From assembly GCA_004431415.1 (NCBI GenBank), contig QPMI01000378.1, forward strand, positions 1 through 35,753: a DNA stretch of 35,753 bases, in the 5' to 3' direction. Made by a program: the position numbers and the translations under genes. Position 1 is the stretch's first letter; the number at the start of each line of letters is the position of its first letter. This document shows positions 17,636 through 26,684 of this stretch, piece by piece. This DNA comes from Cyanophora paradoxa. Its lineage: Eukaryota > Glaucocystophyceae > Cyanophorales > Cyanophoraceae. Under the pieces are notes generated by a model. It did no database searches. It had not been told where the DNA came from and saw only the letters and a list, made by a program, of their open reading frames with translations.

Positions 17636-20600
17636 ATGTTTCTGAGCCGCGTCGGATTGCAGAGGCCGAGAAACCTCGCGATGGCGAGCGCTGCCGGATT
17701 GCGGCGCAATCGACTTTCGAACGAGCAAAGTCCGTACCTGCTGGCACACGCGACCAATCCCGTTGACTGGTTCCCTTGGTGAGCTGGTTCTCTTCAAAGC
17801 ATAAGATGTGATGACCGCCCTGCCCGTATGATGCGCGGATCCGGACGTACGCAGGGGCGAGGAAGCATTCGCTCTGGCCCGGCAGCGCGACTGCCCCATC
17901 TTCCTCTCGGTGCAAGACTTTTTTGGCATACGCGCCGCCCGAACTTCAGGGCCGGGGCGCGGTGGGCCGGCGCGCGCGGGCGGCGCGTCGGCGCGCGCGC
18001 GGCGGTGGGGTCGCCGAGGCGCGCTGGGCCGGAGCGGGCAGCGTGGCGGGGACGGTAGGTGACGATAAGGCGGCGCCATGCCATTAAAATTGGTGCAGGG
18101 AGGGGGGAGGGGGCGCGGCCCGACCCGGGGCGGCCGGGGCGCCGGCGCCGATCTCAAGGCGCGCTGGGTCGGGGCCGCTTCCGCTCGCTAATCTATATTT
18201 CCCCCCTTTTTCTTCTAAGAGCGGATACCATTCATGCCACTGGTATGTAATGGGAAGCTGCTCGAATGGTCTGCGACTGACCCGCGCGCATGTGTCATGT
18301 TTTCGAGCGGGAGAGCTTCGAGGACGAGCAGGTGGCACAGAGAATGAACGCGCTCTTTGTGAACATCAAGGTCCGCCGCCGTCTCTGCATCTCCCTTCTC
18401 CTCCGTCGTTGATTTGCACGGCGCAGCTGGACCGCGAGGAACGGCCTGACATCGACCGCGTCGTGCGCTGTGCACGTGCCCCGTCCGCGCGCCGCGCCGG
18501 TGCTCACGGCCCTGGCGGGCGCGGCAGTACATGTCCTTCGTGCAGGCGACGACGGGGGGCGGCGGCTGGCCGATGTCTGTCTGGCTCACGCCGGAGCTGA
18601 AGCCTTTCGTGGGGGCCACCTACTTCCCCAAAAAGCGCTTCCTCGCCGTCATGGATCGGTGCGCCTGCCAGGCCCTGGGCACGCACGCCCTGGAACGGCC
18701 TTGAGCTCGAATGTGCGCCGCCGGCAGGGTCGCGGAGATGTGGCGCACGCAGCGCGAGGAGGTCCTCGAGCAAGGGCCCGCCCCGCCCCCACGCCCCGCC
18801 CCGCCCCGCCCCCGCGGCGGCGAGCTCGAGGTGGCCACAGGGAGCAGATGCTGGCGGCGCTGAGGGCGGAGGCGGGGGCTGGGGCGGGGGGCGGGGGGGG
18901 CGGGGTGAGCGGGGCGGAGCTGGAGGGGGCCTTGGAGAAGACGTTCGCCCACTTCGAGCGCATCTACGACGAGGAGCGGGGCGGCTTCGGGGGCGCCCCC
19001 AAGTTCCCCCGCCCCGTCCTCTTCCCCTTCCTCCTCCGCTGCGCCGCCCGCGACGGGCCCGCCAGCCCCCGCGGCCGCCGCGCCCTCGCCATGCTCCTCG
19101 CCACGCTGCGGGCGATGGCCGCCGGCGGCATGCGGGACCAGCTCGCCGGCGGCTTCCACCGCTACTCCGTCGACGAGGCCCGCCCGCCGCGCCTCCCGCA
19201 CCCGCCGCGCCCCGTTCGCCGCCCCCGCCGACGCCCCTGCGCAGTTCTGGCACGTCCCGCACTTCGAGAAGATGAGCTACGACCAGTCGCAGCTCGCGGC
19301 GGTCTACCTTGATGCCTTCCTCGTCTCCCGGGACCCCCAGCTCGCCCACGGTGCACGCCCCTCCCCAACAGCCCCTCGCCCTCTCCTTACCCCGCCGGCC
19401 CCGCTCGGATTCGCGCGCCCCCCAGTGGTGGCGAGCACGCTGGAGTACGTCGCGCGGGACATGCGCTCGCCCCTCGGCGGGCGCGCCCCCTCCCTTCCCC
19501 GCCCCGCCTCGCCCCGCGCGCTGGGGTGGGCTGACGGGCGGGTCGGCAGTTTCTACAGCGCGGAAGACGCGGACAGCGCCGTCTCGCACGAGCCCGGCGC
19601 CGAGCGGCGCGAGGTGTGCCCCCTCGGCGCGCCGGGGCGGCCGCGGTGGGGAATCTGGGGGCGGATCAGGGGGCGTTCTACGTGTGGGGCGCCGGGGAGG
19701 TGCGGGAGGCGCTGCGGGGAGCCCTCCCCTCCGAGGCCGAGGCCGCCGCCGCCTTCGACGCCTTCGCCCGCGCCTACAACGTCACCGAGCGCGGTGCCCC
19801 GCCCCGCCTCCCCCGCTAGCCGGGGCGGGGCCGACGCGGGGCAGGGAACGTGCGGGCGGGGAGCGACCCGCACGGCGAGTTCATCGGCAAGAACGTCCTC
19901 GGGCGCGTCGCCTCCGACGAGCAGGCAGGCCCCCGCGCACCCCGCCCCCCGCCGCGCCTCACCCGCCCCGCCCCGCCGCAGGTCGCCGAGGCGATGGGCG
20001 GCGGCCGGACGGCCCCCGAGGCGAGCCGGCTCGGAGGCGCCCCTCCGCCTCCCGCCCTCACGGCGCCGTGCAGGTGGCGCGGCTGCTCGAGGCCTCGCGG
20101 CGGGCGCTGCTGGAGGCGCGTGCGCGGCGGCCGCGGCCGGCGCTGGACGACAAGGTCGTCTGCGCGTGGACGGGCCTCCTGGTCGGCGCGTTCGCCCGCG
20201 CCGGCGCCGCCCTCGACCGCCCCGACTTCATCGCCCGCGCCGAGGTCCGCCCCCGCCCCGCCCTCGCCTCCCCCCGCCCTGGCCGCGGCGCCTGGAGCGG
20301 GGCGGGAGGGCGCAGGAGGCGGCGGGGTTCGTGCGGGAGCGGATGACGGCGGGGGGCGACGAGCGGCGGCTGCTGCGGGCGTTCCGGGGGGAGGGCGCCT
20401 CGCCGGTGGCGGCCTTCGCGGAGGACTACGCGTGCCTCGCCTCCGGCCTGCTGGACCTCTACGAGGCCACCCTCGAGCCCCGCTGGCTCCTCTGGGCCCG
20501 CGCCCTCCAGGCTCGCCCCCCGCCCCTCCCGCCCGAAGCCCTCCCCCCCGACCGCCCCTCCGGCGCAGGCGGAGATGGATGCGCGCTTCTGGGACGCCGA

Positions 20601-21568
20601 GGGCGGCGGCTACTTCGCCGACTCGGGGAGCGACCCCTCTGTCCTCTTGCGCTTGAAAGACGGTGAACCCCGTCCTGCTGCATCCCGCGTGCCGCGCCGG
20701 CCGCTGGGGCGACGGGGTGCAGACTACGAGGGAGCGGAGCCGACGGCGAACGCGGTGGCGGCGCAGAACCTGCTGCGGATGGCGCGGCTCTTCCCGGGGC
20801 GGGGCGACTACGGGGAGCGGGCGGGGCGCACCCTCGGGGCCTTCCGCGAGCAGCTCCTCAGCAGCGGGCCCTCCCTCCCCTCCTCCCTCGCCGCCCTCGC
20901 CTCGTTCCGCCCCGCCCCGCCCCGCCCCTGCCCACCCCGGCCCCACGCCGCGCTTTCCGAAGCCGCTAGGCGGGGCGCGGGGCAGGCTGGAGCGGATGCG
21001 GGAGGGAGCGTCGCCGCTGCACGTTGTGATCGTGGGAGACCCCAAGGACGCGCGCACCCGCCGCCTTGCCCACGCCGTGCGCCCCCGCCCTGGCGCCCCC
21101 CCTCGGCCCCGGGCCGCCGTAAGGGAGGGCGGGGCGGGGCGGGGGCGGCAGGTGCTGAAGGAGCACGTGCCGGACCGGACCATGCTCTGCCTCGACGGCG
21201 GCCCCGGCCAGGACGCCCTCCTCGCATCCGCCGGCGAGATGGTGCCCGCCCCCCCGCTCCCCCGAGTTCGAGTCGGAACCCGAGTGCTGTCGCCTGGATA
21301 TCGATCTAGACCTCCATCGATCGCAAGCTCCCGGCCGCATGCGCAGCCGGAGCCGCGGCCGGCCGCATTGCCGCAGTGCGCGCGCTAGCGCTCACGCAGG
21401 GCGCGGGGGCCGTGTGCGCAGGAGGAGACGTACCGGGGCCTGACGCGGCGGGCCGACGGGGCGCCCTACGCGCAGGTATGCGAGCGGAACAGTTGCCAAC
21501 TGCCAGTGACCGACCCCGCCGCCCTCGAGGCCCTCCTGCGCCCCCGCTCCCTCCGCCTCCCCGACTGA
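17636..21568 (+). CDS. SPATA20/YyaL family thioredoxin-domain (DUF255) protein
   Basis: Twenty-one exons keep frame and give 755 residues, close to family size: 17636-17778, 17855-17909, 18220-18242, 18292-18370, 18427-18462, 18528-18658, 18728-18761, 18848-19177, 19245-19350, 19426-19480, 19550-19613, 19670-19793, 19845-19924, 19982-20020, 20074-20244, 20316-20510, 20569-20662, 20723-20903, 20986-21076, 21152-21241 and 21422-21568. Family marks in order: [40 protein letters not shown] (with CxxC), [112 protein letters not shown] and LHVVIVGDP. The N-terminal thioredoxin fold is followed by an (alpha/alpha)6 barrel. The substrate is unknown in the family. A basic N-terminus before MASAAGL could be an organelle signal. 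Five introns have GC donors, and the one at 18243-18291 ends in AT. The exon 7/8 junction is the least certain. Confidence 0.88.
17910..18219 (+). other. Long conventional intron in the SPATA20-like gene
   Basis: This 310-nt intron differs from its short GC-rich neighbours. It has a branch-site-like GCTAATC near 18187, a long pyrimidine tract and a TAAG acceptor. The exon after it encodes SGYHSCHW, the first half of the CxxC motif, so removal is required. Confidence 0.75.
18243..18291 (+). other. Intron with apparent GT-AT ends
   Basis: The donor GTATGT is strong, and CTGAC at 18277-18281 is placed as in other introns here. The frame and the family motif CHWCHV require the next exon to begin at 18292, which leaves CAT instead of CAG at the 3' end. 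The size of 49 nt is typical for this window. A single base difference from CAG would explain it. Confidence 0.6.
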
Positions 21569-21736
21569 TCCCGGCCCCCCGCGGCCGCCCTCGTCGTTTA
21601 CGTGCGGGGCTACGCATCCGCCCGGCCACGCGGGGGCGGAGCCGCGGCGGGGAGGGCCCCGGGCCGGGCCGGGGGAGAAGGGCGGGAGGGAGGGGGGGGG
21701 AGGGGAGGGGGGGTAGAGGAAGCAGGCAGTCGAACG
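21569..21736. promoter_or_regulatory. Short spacer between two plus-strand genes
   Basis: This spacer of under 170 nt includes a G-rich block around 21680-21715 (runs of G broken by A) that could form quadruplexes. It must hold the 3' end of the SPATA20-like gene and the promoter of the EI24-like gene. No specific element is recognisable. Confidence 0.35.
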
Positions 21737-23072
21737 ATGCGCGCGAGCGCTGCAGCTGGCCATATGCATGGACCGGCGTTGAGCGGCGCCGGCGAGCGGA
21801 TGCCGGCAAGAGCAGCCGCATCGGCGGCCGGCGCAGGTCCTACAGCGCGGCGCTCGAAGGGAATACTGCGCGACTTCGTCGATTGCTACACAGCCGGCGT
21901 CGCGGCGTCCCTCGCGTGCGGGCGCGCGTGGAGCATCTTCACAAAGGCGCACAAGGCGCGCCGGAGAGCGGCGCAGTGCGTCCTCTTGAACGGCATCCTG
22001 TTCCTGGGCTCAATGGCGCTCGTGGACCACCTGGTGCTCCCCATGGTGGCCCGCCTGCTCGTGAACGAGCGCCCTGGCTTCGAGAAGCTCGCGCACACGC
22101 TCAACAGGCTCCTCGAAATCATGTGCCGGGTGCGCCGCAGCTGCAGGTCATCCGAACGCATGCGCTCCGTGACCGGGCCATGCAGGTGCTCTGGCTGTAT
22201 CCCGTGTTCGCACTTAGCTTCCTCATCAGCACGTTGTGGTGCGCGCGGAGGTGCCGGGGTGCGCGGGCGCAGCGCTTGAGCGGGGCGGGCGGGGCGGGGC
22301 CAGGTACCAGGACATCGCGGAGGACGCGTACAACGCGCTGCGGCCGAACCCCGTCGCCTTCTCCCTCTCCTGGCAGCAGTGCGCCGCCCCCCGCGCCCGG
22401 CGCGGCTCCAGGCTTGACGAGGCGAGAAGGGTGGTCTGGATGCTGGCCTCGCAGGTCTTCCGGCTCCTCGTCGTGCTCATCTTCCTGCTCGAGTCGACCG
22501 TCGTGTACTTCGTGCCCGTCGTGGGCGCCCCCTTGAGCTTCGCCCTCACCGCCTGGCTCTACTCGTCCGCTCCCCCTCGCCCCTCTGAGAACCGTGCGCT
22601 CGAAGCGTGGCGCTGAGCGGCGCCCGCAGGTTCTACGCGTTCGAATACAAGTGGGCAGCCCAGCGCTGGGGCGTCGAGCGCCGCCTCGAATTCTTCGAGC
22701 GTCGCTGGGCCTACTTCATTGGCTTCGGTTTGTGGGGCGGGGCGGGGCGGGGCGGGGCGGGGGTGCGAGGCGGGGCGGGGCAGGGACGGCGTGCACGGGG
22801 GCGACGTTCTACGCGTCGGTGCTGGTGAGCTCGGGCCTCTACGCGACTCTCTTCCCCCTCTTCATCGTCCTCGCCCTCGACGCCCGCCCCGAGGAGGCCG
22901 AGCCGCCCCCCGACAGCCCCCTCCCCCGCCACCTCCCCATCTTCGGCCTCTCCAGGTCCACCGCCCCCGCATCCCGCCCCGCCCCCCAGCAGTTCGAGCC
23001 GCCCCCAGGTGGCTCACCGACTTCCTCTTGCGACGCCTCCCGGACCCCGCCGCCCCCGCCAGGGCCCGCTAG
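21737..23072 (+). CDS. EI24-family multi-pass membrane protein
   Basis: Six exons keep frame: 21737-22129, 22186-22238, 22304-22564, 22630-22727, 22784-22955 and 23009-23072, giving 346 residues. EI24 (PIG8) is an ER membrane protein linked to autophagy and nuclear import factors in animals. The family pattern is visible: GILRDFVDCYTAGVAASLAC, a hydrophobic segment GILFLGSMALVDHLVLP, VLWLYPVFALSFLISTLW followed directly by YQDIAEDAYNAL, RLLVVLIFLLESTVVYFVPV, then YSFYAFEYKWAAQRWGVERR, FFERRWAYFIGFG, and SSGLYATLFPLFIVLALDA. The short basic C-terminus WLTDFLLRRLPDP comes from the last exon. All five introns have GT-AG ends. The first ATG at 21737 is used; ATGs at 21764 or 21800 would trim a low-complexity start. 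The segment 22345-22420 might hide another small intron. Confidence 0.85.
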
Positions 23073-23463
23073 CAGCTGCCACAGCTGCGCAAGCAGTGCC
23101 CCTTCAAAATGGGCCTCGCCCCGATGCCCACCCAGGACCGGCCCCGCTGCGCGCGCGGCGCCGGCGCTGTCTAGATCTTCCGTCGACACGACTCGGCGAG
23201 ACGCGGCGCCGGCCGCGGCCCGCGGGCGCCCGCCTAGGCCTTAAGCTTTCTCTTAAGCTTTCTTTCCTTCCGAGCTTTCCTTCCGAGTTCGCCGAATTCT
23301 TCCATCAGGTTCTCTGATAGTCTCCGATCTATTCTCGCCGACGCCCCCCCGCGCGCCCGCGGCCGCCTGCGTCCGCGGCCGCATGCGCATGCGCATATGC
23401 GCGCGCGCGCGGCGTCCGGCACGCGCGGCCCGCGCCCGACTTCAACTTTTGGGTCCGGCGTCC
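23073..23463. other. Spacer with alternating purine-pyrimidine tract
   Basis: This 391-nt region lies between the EI24-like stop and the proposed phosphofructokinase start. It includes repeated CTTAAGCTTTCT words (about 23240-23265) with TTCCTTCCGAG repeats after them, and a tract near 23382-23412, GCATGCGCATGCGCATATGC followed by GCGCGCGCGCGG, which alternates purine and pyrimidine almost perfectly. I see no gene here. It probably contains the phosphofructokinase promoter. Confidence 0.5.
23382..23412. repeat. Alternating purine-pyrimidine (Z-DNA-prone) tract
   Basis: The run is built of GCAT, GCGC and CATA steps with almost strict purine-pyrimidine alternation over about 30 bases. Such sequence is known to favour left-handed DNA under supercoiling. 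A role upstream of the phosphofructokinase gene is inference. Confidence 0.7.
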
Positions 23464-26446
23464 ATGTTGTCCCATATTGAATATTGGACTCCGGGATATC
23501 GATCGTGTTTGCAACGCAGCAGCTGCAGCCTGCAGGTGCCAAGCCTCGACCTCGGAGCGCGGCGTTGTCGTGACGCGGCGTGACGCGGCGTACAAGGGGG
23601 GGGTAGAGTCTCGGAGGAGCTGCAAGCCTTCTGGAACGCCGAGCCAGAGCGCCTTTCGGCTGCGCTTCACGTACCTGCCAATCTCTTCATCCTCAGCTGC
23701 GGAAGAGAGCGCGAACCTACCGCCCGGAGGCTTCCGGGCTCCAGCCACGCGGCAATGGACCACACGCACGTCTCGAAGCGCAATCAATCGTTTTCCCTTC
23801 AGTGTTCCGACAAGGTTCAGCGTGCGTCCTGCGGACCAGCTAGAGTGTTCCATTGCGAAGCTCCACCACTCCGATCGTCCCGCTGAGCGTTCCACGCGGC
23901 GCGAGAGCTGTATAGAAGGGCTTGCTATCATACGAGATGTCCGCGCACGCCGCATCGCTAACGTCCTTTCACCAGCCGATGCCAAGCGTCTGCGGTCCAA
24001 CCTGCACGGGTCCATCAGTATCAAGCCTGTGCTGAAGCGCGTAGCGCACATCTCTGACTAGTGCGTGCTTCCTTTCGCGTGGCGCGCGCGCTCCGAGCTG
24101 ACCCACGGCCGCAGCAAGAAGGAAATAGGGTCCGTCCGCATCCTTCGCGCATCTGGCGATCTCGCCAAACGCGGCGCGGGGCGCAGGCACTACCCGAATC
24201 CATCGAAGCAACTGACGTCTTCGGTGGTGCCGGCGTGCGAGGACGACGTCTTCGACGTGGACAGGCAGTTCGTCGGGGTCAGCGCCGCCGCGCTCCCCAC
24301 GACCGCCCCCCTCCTCCTCAGCCGTCCCCCTGGCAGACCAACCAGTTTGTGCTTACGGACATCGTCTTGCGAGGGGGTGCGCCACGCTTGCGGCTTTCCA
24401 GCTTCCCCCGCCGACCGACCGCTCGCAGGCATCGAGTCGTACCTCGAGAGCGGTGCGCCGGGGCGAAACGGTGCTGGCGGGGGGGTTGACGGGGCGGCAG
24501 AGTCGCCGAAGGTCGTGGGCCCCTTCTACCTGCGCGCCGGGCCCCGCAAGGAGGCGCGCCCGCCCCGCCCCTCCGCTTCCGCCCTCTCTCACGCGCCCCG
24601 CCCCCAGATCATCTTCCACCCGAAGGTGCGCCCGCGGTCTGTGGTCCGTCAGCGGGGCGCGGGGGGCCGAGGGACGGGCAGGACGTGCGGGCGGCGATCG
24701 TGACGTGCGGGGGCCTCTGCCCGGGCCTCAACACCGTCGTCCGCGAGCTCGTTATGTGCCTCAGCCACTCCTACGGCGTCCAGGAGATCCACGGCATGAA
24801 CTTCGGGTGCCCCCGCCCGCCCCGCCCACCCGCCCCGCCGGCCCTCACCTTCCGCAGCTACCGCGGCTTCTACGACCCGGCCGCCCCGCCCCGCAAGCTC
24901 GAGCCGCGCTCGGTGCGCCCCCCGGGGCGCCCCGAGGGCCTCGCGCGGGGCCTCAGGCCGGGGGTGCGGGGCAGGTGTCGCGGGCGCACCAGGAGGGCGG
25001 GACGCTGCTGGGCTCGTCGCGGGGCGGCATGGACCGCGAGAAGATCATCGCCGCCGTCATCGAGCGCGGCTACAATCACATCTACGTCATCGGCCCGCCC
25101 CGCCCCGCTGCCGCCGCCCGGGAGGGGCCGCTGAGGGGGGGGGCAGGGGGCGACGGGACGCACCGGGGGGCGCAGCTGATCGCGGACGACGCGCGGGCGC
25201 GCAACCTCAAGATCGCCGTCGTCGGCATCCCTAAGACCGTCCGCCCCCGCCCCGCCCCCCCGCCCCCTTCCCGGGGCGGGGCTGGGGCGTAATGGAGGGG
25301 CGGGCCCCGCAACCTTCCGCCTGGATGACTGAGCGGGGGCGGGATATCTATCTGGATGACTGACGAGCGCGTGGGACTTGAGCGCTGCGTTCCTCTCCCT
25401 GACCGTCTCCGCCTCCGCCTGACAGATTGACAACGACATCCCGATCATCGACAAGAGCTTCGGGTTCGACACGGCGGTGGAGGAGGCGAGCCGGGCGATC
25501 GCGTCGGCGCACGTGGAGGCGCACTGCGCGCCCAACGGCGTCGCCATCGTCAAGCTCATGGGCCGCGACGCCGGCTTCATCGCGTCCGCCCCGCCCCCGC
25601 ACGCCCCGCCCCGCCCCCCCTGAGCCCGCACCCCGCAGCATGCACGCCTCCCTCGCCTCCCGCGACGTCAACGTGCGCCCGCCCCGCCCCCGCCCCGCCC
25701 CCGCCCCTCACCCCGCGCCCCCCGCAGGTCTGCCTCATCCCGTGCGCCCCGGCCGGCGGGGGCGGGGGCGGGGCGGGGGCGGGGGCCGAGGGGGCTGCAG
25801 GGAGATCAAGTTCCGGATGGGCCCGCTGCTGGCGTACGTGGAGGAGCGGCTGCGGGCGAAGGGCCACGCGGTAATCGTGGTGGCGGAGGGGGCGGGGCAG
25901 GACATCCTCGCGGCGGCGGCCCCGCAGGAGAAGGACGCGTCGGGGAACCGCCGCTACGCCGACATCGGCCTCTTCCTCAAGGACGAGATCGCCCGCCACT
26001 TCAAGGCCAAGGGCGAGGCGCGCCCCCCGCCTTCCTCCATCCCGCCCCCAGCGGCAGGCGCGGGGGTGCGGCGCGCCGCCGAGAGCTCACGCCCTCGCCC
26101 CCATCGCCCGCGCAGGAGGCCAACGTCAAGTACATCGATGTGCGCCCCGGGCCGCGCGGGCCGCCGCCGCGGCCGCGCGCAGCGGGGGCCGACGGGGGCG
26201 CAGCCGACGTACATGATCCGGAGCGGGCCGGCGAACGCGGCGGACTCGGTGCTCTGCACGAACCTCGCCCACAGCGCCGTCCACGGCGCCATGGCGGGCT
26301 ACACCGCCTTCACCACGGGCCTCGTCAACCAGCGCGTCGTCATGATCCCCTTCGGCGACATCTGCGGCCGCCCCCAGCGCGTCGACCCCCGCGGCCGCAT
26401 GTGGGGCCGCCTCCTCACCTCCACCGGCCAGCCCGACCTCTACTGA
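23464..26446 (+). CDS. PFK: Plant-type ATP-dependent 6-phosphofructokinase (PfkA group with PPi-PFK-like sequence)
   Basis: It phosphorylates fructose 6-phosphate in glycolysis. Eighteen exons keep frame (602 residues): 23464-23535, 23648-24060, 24115-24129, 24187-24277, 24337-24376, 24429-24452, 24501-24553, 24608-24625, 24682-24806, 24858-24912, 24975-25092, 25147-25238, 25426-25583, 25639-25672, 25728-25741, 25801-26017, 26116-26139 and 26201-26446. The core is unmistakable: [49 protein letters not shown] spliced to [14 protein letters not shown] spliced to [73 protein letters not shown] and [22 protein letters not shown] (Gly where PPi enzymes have Asp) together with KTIDND is the plant ATP-PFK pattern. 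The first exons (start to about residue 195) are less sure; no earlier in-frame ATG exists without the 23464 exon. Confidence 0.85.
24608..24625 (+). other. PFK: 18-nt coding micro-exon of the phosphofructokinase gene
   Basis: It encodes IIFHPK between RAGPRKE and [11 protein letters not shown], exactly where the family has a short strand before the first glycine-rich loop. It is flanked by CAG and GTGCGC. The upstream intron has a GC donor (GAG|GCGCGC). Confidence 0.75.
25728..25741 (+). other. PFK: 14-nt coding micro-exon of the phosphofructokinase gene
   Basis: The bases encode V-C-L-I and two bases of P. They join [11 protein letters not shown] to [10 protein letters not shown] and restore the family sequence around the conserved LIPE. 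A CAG precedes it and a GTGCGC donor follows. The phase fits on both sides. Confidence 0.75.
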
Positions 26447-26684
26447 CCCCGCGCCCCCGCCCCCTGCTCTCTCCTCTCACCCCGACGCCACCGCCTCCGC
26501 CGCCCGTCTCCGCTCTCAACGCGGAACACCTTTCCGGCGACTGGCTCGCGCATATACCTTCGACACAAACCTGTCCTACAGAAACCTGCCTTACAGAAGT
26601 CTGTCCTACAGAAGCCTGTCCTACAAAAACCTGTACACGTGCTGGTCTGGGCTCGGCTCTGGGGCTGGGGCAGGGGCGCCGGGT
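26447..26684. other. Convergent 3' spacer between phosphofructokinase and F-box-like genes
   Basis: Only 238 nt separate the two stop codons, so both 3' untranslated regions and polyadenylation sites must fit here or overlap. The spacer holds a 15-nt minisatellite (26569-26628) and little else. Confidence 0.6.
26569..26628. repeat. 15-nt minisatellite, four units
   Basis: Units ACCTGTCCTACAGAA, ACCTGCCTTACAGAA, GTCTGTCCTACAGAA and GCCTGTCCTACAAAA follow without gaps, and a broken fifth unit starts at 26629. The unit length is a multiple of three, so open frames on both strands read through as five-residue repeats, but no gene is supported. Confidence 0.9.

Noticed and set aside
23329-24051. 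240-residue minus-strand open frame
   Set aside because: A plus-strand exon (23648-24060) joins in frame to phosphofructokinase through a well-formed 54-nt intron, and the minus frame has no recognisable domain. It remains possible and is mentioned in a finding.
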